Part shown: positions 57,907-64,000 of the stretch, one piece after another
Numbering within the stretch: the stretch's first letter is position 1
How the letters are laid out: every line of letters starts with the position of its first letter
Assembly (NCBI GenBank): GCA_963813375.1
Contig: CAWEYT010000010.1
Coordinates: 441,949 to 505,948, forward strand
DNA from: DASTFY01 sp963813375
GTDB lineage: Bacteria; Actinomycetota; Acidimicrobiia; Acidimicrobiales; Ilumatobacteraceae
Length of the DNA stretch: 64,000 bases
Direction of reading: 5' to 3'
The notes under the pieces: generated by a model
The model's database searches: none
Seen by the model: the letters and a program-made list of their open reading frames with translations, nothing else
What the model was told of the DNA's origin: nothing
Translations under genes and position numbers: made by a program

Positions 57907-58640
57907 TCACGGCGCGGATCCGACTGCCTTTCCGAGCGCCTCCGCGGCTGCCACGTCGTGTCCCGGCAACACGTGCGTGTACAGCCCGAGCGTGACACTC
58001 ACGTCCGCGTGCCCGAGTCGCTGCTGCACGACCCGCGGGTTTACTCCGGACGTGATCAGCCACGTCGCTGCGGTGTGCCGCAGGCCGTGCACGCCGATCA
58101 GCGGCAGCGCGAGCCGGTTGGCGGTCTGACGGAACTCGGCCGTGACACGCTGCGGCCACAGCCCGCTCCCGTCCGTGTTCGTGAACACCAGGCCGGTGTC
58201 CGGCCAGCCCGCGCCCATCGCCAGTTGCTCGGCCGCCTGCACCTTCCGCCAGCTACGCAACGCACGCACCGTGTCGGCGTCGAGAGCGACCGTGCGAGCA
58301 CCCGCCTTCGTCTTCGGCGGACCCTCGACAACGGTCCCGCCAGCGATGGCCCGCTGATTCACGATCGCCGCCGTGCCCGCTTCGAGGTCGACGTCGCGCC
58401 AACGGAGCCCGAGCGCCTCTCCACGCCGGCACCCCGTCACCGCGACGAACCGCCACAGCGGACCGAGCCGCTCGCCACCGACCAACGACAGGAACGTCTG
58501 CAACTGCCCGACTGTCCACGCTCGCGGTGCGCCGCGCTTACCGGTGGCAGCCCCTTCGCCCGGGCCGCGACGTTGCGCTGCACGAGGTCGAGCTCGACCC
58601 TGATGAAGGATCGCTGCTCGCCTCTTTCGAGCCACGCCGT
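57907..58640 (-). pseudogene. Tyrosine-type site-specific integrase, N-terminally truncated and frameshifted
   Basis: The catalytic domain is complete: the first Arg in VTGCRRGEALGLRWRDVDLE, then HGLRHTAATWLITSG, the second His in QRLGHADVSVTLGLYTHVLPG with the nucleophilic Tyr. It ends at 57907. Only the last part of the core-binding domain is recognisable (HELVQRNVAARAKGLPP-like), and it lies in another frame, so an indel occurs near 58550. The usual N-terminal 100-150 residues are absent; sequence upstream of about 58640 has no integrase similarity. It probably served to insert the island at tRNA-Lys and is now unlikely to work. Confidence 0.8.
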
Positions 58641-58917
58641 GACCAGGTCCCAGCCGGCTGACGCTTCGTTCGGAAGCCAACCCGACACACGAGCAGCAGG
58701 CAGTTCGAGAGTCAGCCAACCGAGACCACCGAGGACGCTACGAGAAACGCTCAACGCCCCAGAGATCCTCCATCAGGCAGATCGGTTCGGGAGTTCGGCC
58801 TAACGGGAGTCGAGCGATGATCGTGCAGAGGCACACTTAGCCAGCACCCGGTGACGGTGTGTTACCGTCCCGCTCCACTCCGGCGGCGGATCCACTGGGG
58901 CGGATTGGAGTAGGACG

Positions 58918-59436
58918 ATGCGAAAGATCATCGTGGCGGTCGTGTTCGCCGGGTTACTCGCGGGGATCGGTGCAGGCACCGCGTCGGCGGATGGGGGCAC
59001 GTCTGCCCAGAGGGTCGGGAGCGGTCCAGTTGACTGTCGTCAGGATGGATGGCAGTTCCTTCGCCGGGCCGAGGACGGGACGCATTTCGCAAGCCGCGCC
59101 GACTGCGTCCGCCACGCCGCCCGCGGCGGCGGGGTGACCCGACCGACCGTCAACCTGTCGTACGTCCTCACCGACTTCACGTTCATGGGACGGATCCTGT
59201 GCCGCGCCCGAGTGGACGTGAGCGGCTTCGCGCCCGACACCCAATACGCCGTTGTAGTCGCTCCCGCCGACGGCAGCGCGCCTCCTGATCCCGTGGAGTT
59301 CAGTGTGACGACGGACGCTTCCGGAGCGGCGGTCGGTGAGAGCCCGGACGTGTCGCTGGGCCCCGACGAACTCGGCCGGGCGATCGTCGACGGCGTCCTC
59401 TCCGGCTCGGTGGCGGTGTCCTGCTTGCCGACGTGA
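58918..59436 (+). CDS. Secreted protein of unknown function
   Basis: 172 residues. A clear signal peptide (RKIIVAVVFAGLLAGIGAGTASA) ends at an AxA site near residue 24. The mature part has a Cys-containing segment with alternating charged residues, then a beta-rich end resembling small Ig-like exported proteins (LCRARVDVSGFAPDTQYAVVVAP). Good GGAG site before ATG 58918. Not recognised. Part of the accessory island; the 277 bp upstream to the integrase remnant hold no gene I can support. Confidence 0.7.
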   Translation: MRKIIVAVVFAGLLAGIGAGTASADGGTSAQRVGSGPVDCRQDGWQFLRRAEDGTHFASRADCVRHAARGGGVTRPTVNLSYVLTDFTFMGRILCRARVDVSGFAPDTQYAVVVAPADGSAPPDPVEFSVTTDASGAAVGESPDVSLGPDELGRAIVDGVLSGSVAVSCLPT

Positions 59437-59556
59437 CAGGTGGACGGACGAGGGCTGCGCGTGAGCCGCCGCCGGCCTGGTGCTGGGTCCGTGGAGGGCC
59501 GCCGCGGTAAATGACGGGACTTCTTGGCGGACGAGGGGTTCACACAGGGCGGAAGC

Positions 59557-60255
59557 ATGAAACGACTAATCCTGGCGTTGGTCGCCGTGGCGGCGGTGAT
59601 AGCTGCGTGCTCGCCGCCGTCCACACCGGACCCCCCCGACTGCGCGTCGTGCGTCTACGACAACCCTGGGCAGACGACGCCTCCCCCCACGGCACCGCCC
59701 ACGACGCAGCCGACGGTCGCCGCCAGCGGGGCCGATGTCACGTCGTTCTGCACGCGGGACGAGGTCACTCCGGCCGGCCACTCCATCAGGCGCGTACGGC
59801 TGGTCCAGGTCCGCATGGCGAACGACCACAACCAGAGCGACTTCGACAGCGTTGACCGCTTCGCCGTGCGTTGGCAGTGGCACATCGGCGGCGATGTGAC
59901 AGGAAGTGTGATGGGGTGGAGCAACTGGTTGGAGATGGCCGCGAATCCCGATACCGACAACGCGGGGTACATGCAGGCGAAGATCGGCGACCAGACCATA
60001 TTCCGGGCCGACATCGACGGCGTGCTGTGGGCCTACACCGGCTCCACGTGGACCGAGGCCATGATGGGCATGCCGATGCCTCTCGCTCCCGACTGGACAC
60101 CGTGGGACGACGAGAACGAGGTCTACTTGCAGGTGGAGTTCCGCTTTGGTCGAAGCGGCATCACCAACGGGGACACCACGTTCAAGTACCTCTATGGACC
60201 GGGCCTGGACCGTGACGCCTGGTTCCCGCTCTGCATAGATCGAAGCGGGGCCTGA
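59557..60255 (+). CDS. Lipoprotein of unknown function
   Basis: 232 residues from ATG 59557 (after GGCGGAAG). Lipobox VIAAC near residue 18, a Pro/Thr-rich linker with a CASC pair, then a folded domain rich in Trp and Tyr (RWQWHIGGDVTGSVMGWSNW; WDDENEVYLQVEFRFGRSG). No known family. Same strand as the secreted protein upstream; ends 4 bp before the convergent small helical gene. Confidence 0.7.
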   Translation: MKRLILALVAVAAVIAACSPPSTPDPPDCASCVYDNPGQTTPPPTAPPTTQPTVAASGADVTSFCTRDEVTPAGHSIRRVRLVQVRMANDHNQSDFDSVDRFAVRWQWHIGGDVTGSVMGWSNWLEMAANPDTDNAGYMQAKIGDQTIFRADIDGVLWAYTGSTWTEAMMGMPMPLAPDWTPWDDENEVYLQVEFRFGRSGITNGDTTFKYLYGPGLDRDAWFPLCIDRSGA

Positions 60256-60259
60256 CAGG

Positions 60260-60470
60260 TCAACAAGTCCCAGTTCGGCGGTTGAGCCCGTTCAGCACGT
60301 CGCGGGAGCTCGGCCGACGCCGGCGCCAGCCGGGCGACGATTGCCCGCACCTCGGCCAGCTCCGCCGTCACCTCCTGATGACTGGCCAGCAACGTGCCCA
60401 CCGCGTGCGCCGTGAGCGGTGCCATCGCCATCGAGCGCCGCATCCGCTCGAGTTCGTGGCTCTCCAGCAT
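60260..60470 (-). pseudogene. Small helical protein, paralogue of 60966-61226, one frameshift
   Basis: ATG 60470 starts LESHELERMRRSMAMAPL. With one extra C removed near 60310 the reading continues AELRDVLNGLNRRTGTC to a TGA at 60260, giving about 70 residues that align end to end with the paralogue. Without correction the frame reads on to 60192 in a sequence unrelated to the paralogue. All-helical, no signal peptide; function unknown. Confidence 0.6.
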
Positions 60471-60548
60471 GCCCCGAGTGTACGAACGGGGGCGGGTGGG
60501 ATGTGGGTGCGGGGGACGGTCCCGGGGCGTTCTGGTGCGTACTGCGTC

Positions 60549-60845
60549 ATGACCGGGTTGCTCGGCCGTCACATCGCCATGAGCGAGAACGACCCAGACC
60601 CTGTCGACGTAGTGAACCGCGCCTTGGAGCTTCGCCTCGAAGCGGTGGCGCTCTGGGAGGAGAGGATGCTGGGTCTCACCCTAGCCGTGGTCGCTTCCGT
60701 GGAAGGGTCCGCTGACATCTTCGACTTGTACCCAATGCACGATCCCGACAACGACCCCCTCGACGACCTCGAGGACGACCTCGACGACCGCGACGACCTC
60801 GACGACCTCGACGACCCCCTCGACGACCTCCTGGTGATCGATTAG
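60549..60845 (+). CDS. Small protein with Asp-rich repeat tail
   Basis: 98 residues from ATG 60549, or 88 from ATG 60579 (MSENDPDPVDVVNRALELRLEAV). A short helical N-terminal part is followed by a tail built from Asp-Asp-Leu repeats (residues about 70-95), encoded by near-exact GACCTCGAC units. Strongly acidic. Could be a DNA-mimic-like, calcium-binding or chaperone-like protein; none is shown. Lies between the two small helical paralogues. Confidence 0.5.
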   Translation: MTGLLGRHIAMSENDPDPVDVVNRALELRLEAVALWEERMLGLTLAVVASVEGSADIFDLYPMHDPDNDPLDDLEDDLDDRDDLDDLDDPLDDLLVID

Positions 60846-60965
60846 GCCGGAGCCGTGGGCGGAGCGTGGAGGCCACAGCGCGTCCATCGCCCGCTCGACC
60901 GCGTCGTAGACCCGCCCCCCACGTTCGCTACGGCAAGGGCTAGGGAGATCCCCACAGCGCCGACG

Positions 60966-61226
60966 TCATCGCTTCGGCTCGGTCCCATGAAGCCGAGGGG
61001 CGCTGCGCGTCGACCGCCCCAGCACCGCGTTGAGCTCGTTCAGCAGCGACCGAAGCTCGGCCCACGCCGGTCCGAGCCGCTGCAGCAGACCCTCGACCTC
61101 GGACCAGTCCTTCGACAGCTCGGCGTGGCTCTCGAGGAGCCGGGTGACGCTCGCCGCCGAGAGGGGCGCCATGGCCGCTGAGCGGGCCATCCCCTCGATC
61201 TCGTAGCCCTTCAACCGTGTTCCCAC
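60966..61226 (-). CDS. Small helical protein with LexA box, paralogue of 60260-60470
   Basis: 86 residues from GTG 61226 (GTRLKGYEIEGMARSAAMAPL). The sequence is predicted as three helices (SVTRLLESHAELSKDWSEVEGLLQRLGPAWAELRSLLNELNAVLG). It shares with the 60260 gene the pattern M-x2-S-x-AMAPL-x-A-x2-V-x2-LL-x-SH and RL-x-PA-x-AELR. No helix-turn-helix or signal is seen. A perfect LexA-type box lies 18 bp upstream of the start, an operator position. Confidence 0.65.
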   Translation of the reverse strand: MGTRLKGYEIEGMARSAAMAPLSAASVTRLLESHAELSKDWSEVEGLLQRLGPAWAELRSLLNELNAVLGRSTRSAPRLHGTEPKR

Positions 61227-61243
61227 CAGGCCACGGAGTATAG

Positions 61244-61257
61244 GGAACGCCTGTTCG
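61244..61257. promoter_or_regulatory. LexA box in the island
   Basis: GGAACGCCTGTTCG: the GAACGCCTGTTCG core equals that of the recA box. It sits 18 bp upstream of the small helical gene. Confidence 0.75.
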
Positions 61258-61334
61258 ATATCGCAAGGGGCGGCTCGACTGCGGACCGGGCCCCGGGCCG
61301 GAGGGAGGTGGCCGTCAGCTCCGCTTGGTTCTGG

Positions 61335-61973
61335 TCATTGTGACGCCGGCAGCTGGCGCGGAGCCGTGCTCGGCGTCTCGCCGGGCGTGGTCGTGACCGT
61401 GATTGTGGTCCCTGTCGTAGTCACGGCAGTGGTGGTGGTCACCTGCCGGCTGGTGGGGCAATCGCAAGTCAGCGTGTCGAAGCGCTGGGTTTGACCGTTG
61501 CCAAACTGCACTCGCGGCCCGGTCTCAGTGCCGTCTGTGGTGGCCCACATCTCCAGGTTGAACGTGACGCCTTGGCCGACCGTGATGGCCTGGTTCTCGA
61601 TGGCCCGCTCGCCTGGGGCGAGCGTGTCGAGCTGTCGGACGTTGTTCTCGATGCGGGCGAAGAACGTGACCGGGGCGGCCGAGTCGGGGCCGTTGCCGTA
61701 GACGATGGCGTACACGGCTGAAAAGGTGGGGTCGTCGGGCGGGCAGAAGTGGAGTGGGTAGGACCAAGCGAAGTCGTGTACGCCAGGCTGGACGGGACCG
61801 GGGCCGCAGCCCGGGCACGGCGCCGTGGGGGCCGGCGTCGGGATCGGCCCCGGTGGGATCTGAGCCGAGACGAGCTCGCCGGTTCCTCCCCTGGACAGGG
61901 TGAGTGGGACGAGCACCGCCGAGACGACAGCGACGAGGATGACGGCCAGGGAGGCCCGAGAGCGAGGCACCAC
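61335..61973 (-). CDS. Secreted or membrane-anchored protein with Thr-rich tail
   Basis: 212 residues. An N-terminal hydrophobic segment (LAVILVAVVSAVLVPLTL) without a clear AxA site may act as anchor. Pro-rich linker with CPGC, then a beta-rich domain (HDFAWSYPLHFCPPDDPTF; VTFFARIENNVRQLDTLAPGERA; VTFNLEMWATTDG) with a CDC pair, and a Thr-rich C-terminus. Unknown family. A LexA-type box lies 74 bp upstream. Confidence 0.65.
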   Translation of the reverse strand: MVPRSRASLAVILVAVVSAVLVPLTLSRGGTGELVSAQIPPGPIPTPAPTAPCPGCGPGPVQPGVHDFAWSYPLHFCPPDDPTFSAVYAIVYGNGPDSAAPVTFFARIENNVRQLDTLAPGERAIENQAITVGQGVTFNLEMWATTDGTETGPRVQFGNGQTQRFDTLTCDCPTSRQVTTTTAVTTTGTTITVTTTPGETPSTAPRQLPASQ

Positions 61974-62046
61974 GGCAAGCTAGTGGGCGAGGGCGCCCGT
62001 TACCGTGCCCGTCGTCTTAGTCCAGTCCTTGTCCTTCCGGAGTCTA

Positions 62047-62060
62047 CGAACAGATGTTCG
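62047..62060. promoter_or_regulatory. LexA box in the island
   Basis: CGAACAGATGTTCG, perfect GAAC-N4-GTTC. It lies in the 384-bp divergent gap 61974-62357, nearer to the leftward secreted gene. Nothing else is seen in this gap. Confidence 0.7.
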
Positions 62061-62357
62061 GAGTCGTCAAGGTCGGCACGGTCGGGCTTCGTCCCCGTGC
62101 CGGTCGCCCCGAGGCCCCGCACAGCCTCGATTCCCGGCAGCCCGCGATCGCGCTCTGGAGCGAGCGCAGAAACGGACAGTATGCGCTGCGCGGCGATCGA
62201 GTCCCTCAGGGGTCCGCCTCCGTTCCAAACCCTGCGTCTTCGGGAGCACGCACGCGATCGAGACTTACGGCGTCGATGGACGACAGGTGGTTTCGACGCC
62301 CGACGACGGGGGCATCCGCCGCGCATCGACTCCCATCGCGGCATAGCGTGCAAGCGA

Positions 62358-63263
62358 ATGAGGCGCGCCCTCACCCTCCTCGCGGGCATCGTGGCGCTGG
62401 CTGCCTGCGCCAACTCGTCGAGCACCACCGACACCCCAAGCTTCGCGACGATGGTGGCGAGCGACGCCTCCCGACCGTTCACCCTGTTCACGCCATCGTC
62501 GTACCGCGACGACACGCCGATGCCGCTGGTCATCCTCCTCCACGGCCTCGGCCAGAGCGGCGAGATCGTAGAGGCGTACTTCCAGCTGCAACCGCTCGCC
62601 GAGTCGCGAGGCTTCCTCTACGTACACCCCGACGGCACTCCCCATCCGGCCGGTGATCGGTTCTGGGACGCCACCGACGCGTGCTGTGGACTCGGCAGCA
62701 CCGCCGATGACGTGACATACCTCACGTCGATCATCGACCAGGTCAGTGCCACCAGGAACGTCGACTCGTCCCGGGTCTACGTGATGGGTCATTCCAATGG
62801 CGGCTTCATGTCGTACCGAATGGCCTGCGACGCCGCCGAGCGCATCGCCGCGATCGCCAGCGTCGCCGGGGCCACCTGGGCCGACACGTCGAAGTGCAAC
62901 CCGTCAGAACCAGTGAGCGTGCTCCAGGTCCACGGCACAGCCGACGTCGCCGTCAAGTACGACGGCGCGACCCCGCCCGACACAGGCGCGTATCCGGGTG
63001 CCGCCACCTCGGTGGCCACGTGGGCGGGCTACGACGGCTGCCGCGCTCGTTCGCTCGACACCGCGGGCACGCTCGACCTCGACTCGGCGCTGCCCGGCGA
63101 GGAGACTGTGCTGACGCGTGTCGATGGCTGCCCCGACGGCATTGGGCTGGAGCTGTGGACAGTGCAGGGTGGCAGCCACAACCCTGACATCCGGTTCGCC
63201 GACGGGTCGCGACCGCTGTCAGCAGGCATCATCGAGTGGCTCTTCGCACACCCGAAACCCTGA
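62358..63263 (+). CDS. Alpha/beta hydrolase lipoprotein (LpqC/PHB-depolymerase-like esterase)
   Basis: 301 residues from ATG 62358. Lipobox LAAC near residue 17. Fold motifs: the oxyanion segment ILLHGLGQSGEI, the nucleophile elbow VMGHSNGGFMSYRMAC (Ser near residue 145), an Asp in QVHGTADVAVKYDG and the catalytic His near GGSHNPDI. This fits the polyhydroxybutyrate-depolymerase/feruloyl-esterase-like family (ESTHER LpqC group). Anchored outside the membrane, it probably cleaves ester bonds; the substrate is unknown. Confidence 0.87.
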   Translation: MRRALTLLAGIVALAACANSSSTTDTPSFATMVASDASRPFTLFTPSSYRDDTPMPLVILLHGLGQSGEIVEAYFQLQPLAESRGFLYVHPDGTPHPAGDRFWDATDACCGLGSTADDVTYLTSIIDQVSATRNVDSSRVYVMGHSNGGFMSYRMACDAAERIAAIASVAGATWADTSKCNPSEPVSVLQVHGTADVAVKYDGATPPDTGAYPGAATSVATWAGYDGCRARSLDTAGTLDLDSALPGEETVLTRVDGCPDGIGLELWTVQGGSHNPDIRFADGSRPLSAGIIEWLFAHPKP

Positions 63264-63426
63264 GCGCACCCGAACGCTCGACAATGCCCCGTATGACATT
63301 GTTCGACAGCGAAGCGGGAGAGGACATCACGCTCGCGAAATCGTTCGGCGCGATTCTCGGTCCCGTGTCTGAGCCGCCACCTGTCGGTGCCCCCCGACGC
63401 CCAGCGGGCCGATGGCGGCCTCGGTA

Positions 63427-63520
63427 GATGCTGCAGGTCGTCGAGACCGACGCCGGGCACGGCGCCCACCGCGAACAGCCCGAGCGCCTCGCCGAACTGC
63501 TGATCGCGGCCAGCCACTGA
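63427..63520 (+). pseudogene. Possible alpha/beta-hydrolase C-terminal remnant
   Basis: LQVVETDAGHGAHREQP, then ERLAELLIAASH after one extra C near 63480, resembles the His-containing end of proline-iminopeptidase-like hydrolases. There is no matching N-terminal part in 63264-63426, where I see no gene. Confidence 0.3.
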
Positions 63521-63557
63521 CTCGCTGGCCGGTGCTGACGGTCGCAACGTTCGGCAG

Positions 63558-63890
63558 CTGACCGTCGCCGCCGCGTTCCTCCACAGCGTCAAGCGCCGCT
63601 ACGAACGCGGCCACCCCACCATCGTCCCGTCAACCGCGGGGCTACCCGAATGGGGCGAGATCTTCGGTGACGCCGTCGTCGCCGGAGCCATCGTCGACCG
63701 GCCCATGCACAACGCCGTCGTGTTCAGCATCCGCGGCCCGTCATGGGAGATGCGCGAGCACCAAGCGCTCACCGAGGCCACCAGGACCAGCGACGACCAG
63801 CCCGAAAGGAGAGGACGCCAACGTCCCGAGCGAGGAGCAGCCGATCAGCCATCGCGACCTTCACTGATCGTAAATCGCGACATTCGTTGA
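63558..63890 (+). mobile_element. istB: IS21-family istB C-terminal remnant
   Basis: The frame reads KRRYERGHPTIV, GLPEWGEIFGDAVVAGAIVD and HNAVVFSIRGPSWEMREHQ, which is the conserved end of the IstB ATPase helper of IS21 transposases. The usual Walker motifs and the istA transposase are absent. The window ends soon after, so the element is only a 3' piece here. Confidence 0.8.
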
Positions 63891-63893
63891 TCG
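63851..63893. repeat. IS21-type terminal direct repeats
   Basis: Two 20-bp repeats (ATCGCGACCTTCACTGATCG at 63851 and ATCGCGACATTCGTTGATCG at 63874) with a 23-bp period follow istB. Multiple terminal repeats that bind IstA are typical of IS21 ends. The remaining bases to 64000 show no gene. Confidence 0.6.
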
Positions 63894-64000
63894 CCCACAA
63901 GGCCTCACACCGCTACCTCTGAGGCACCGCGGTCCCGACTTCGGCGCGGTCCGGAACACGCCCCTCTGAGGGTATGTCCCGTCGGTTCGACAAGGCGCGG

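Noticed and set aside
60760..60840. CRISPR-like or satellite array
   Set aside because: The short repeats are in frame, 9 bp long without spacers, and encode the Asp-Asp-Leu tail.
60681..60887. Val/Glu-rich small protein on the minus strand
   Set aside because: It is the complement of the Asp-rich repeat; the Val-Val-Glu pattern is a direct consequence of that repeat.
60260..61226. Classical toxin-antitoxin pair
   Set aside because: The two small helical genes are paralogues in the same orientation without overlap, and neither resembles a known toxin or a DNA-binding antitoxin.

Overview
The window is GC-rich DNA from an actinobacterium, most likely class Acidimicrobiia or a close relative (inference). 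Supporting marks are the uniformly G/C-ending codons, an actinobacterial LexA with GAAC-N4-GTTC operators, a B12-dependent ribonucleotide reductase as the only NrdA-type gene visible, F420-type luciferase-like and fatty-acyl-AMP-ligase genes, and the recA-miaB-miaA-dapF-hflX order. No species can be named from sequence alone.

Layout. 1-14.4 kb: a secreted BNR-propeller protein, a frameshifted F420-type oxidoreductase, a broken DUF559 gene flanked by two related palindromes, a frameshifted fatty-acyl-AMP ligase, leuS, a K+ channel, a PEP-utilising enzyme, a transglycosylase, a SixA-like phosphatase and a regulator. 14.4-18.8 kb: a damaged ABC exporter pair and an MFS pump with its TetR regulator. 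19.0-20.6 kb: a 1.4-kb insert bounded by a 65-bp repeat of the 3' half of tRNA-Ala(GGC). 20.6-24.5 kb: nadD/LytR_C/rsfS operon and a group 3-like sigma-70 factor. 24.7-41.1 kb: DAHP synthase, a serine hydrolase, an MFS transporter, thiolase, a GGDEF/EAL protein, P450, thymidine kinase, DNA ligase and nrdJ. 41.7-57.4 kb: the core SOS, lysine/DAP and tRNA-modification block: lexA with a divergent LysM gene, dapE-dapD, dapC, hflX, dapF, miaA, miaB, recA, then a HemL-like aminotransferase. 57.6-64 kb: tRNA-His, tRNA-Lys and, directly after tRNA-Lys, an N-terminally truncated tyrosine integrase and an accessory island of secreted proteins, two paralogous small helical proteins, an Asp-rich repeat protein and IS21 debris.

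How it fits together. recA-miaB-miaA-dapF-hflX-dapC and a proline-rich membrane protein read as one leftward unit, from a LexA box upstream of recA to a clear intrinsic terminator at about 46.3 kb. dapC, dapD, dapE and dapF supply four steps of meso-DAP/lysine synthesis. Four LexA-type boxes lie between lexA and the LysM gene, the arrangement known for YneA/ChiZ division inhibitors. Two more perfect boxes occur in the accessory island, suggesting that part of it is damage-inducible.

Caution. About a dozen genes carry single-base frameshifts, several compensated within the same gene and many in C or G runs, while the large housekeeping genes are intact. Some of these may be sequence errors rather than true pseudogenes. 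They are marked pseudogene here only in the sense of not being openly readable in this sequence.
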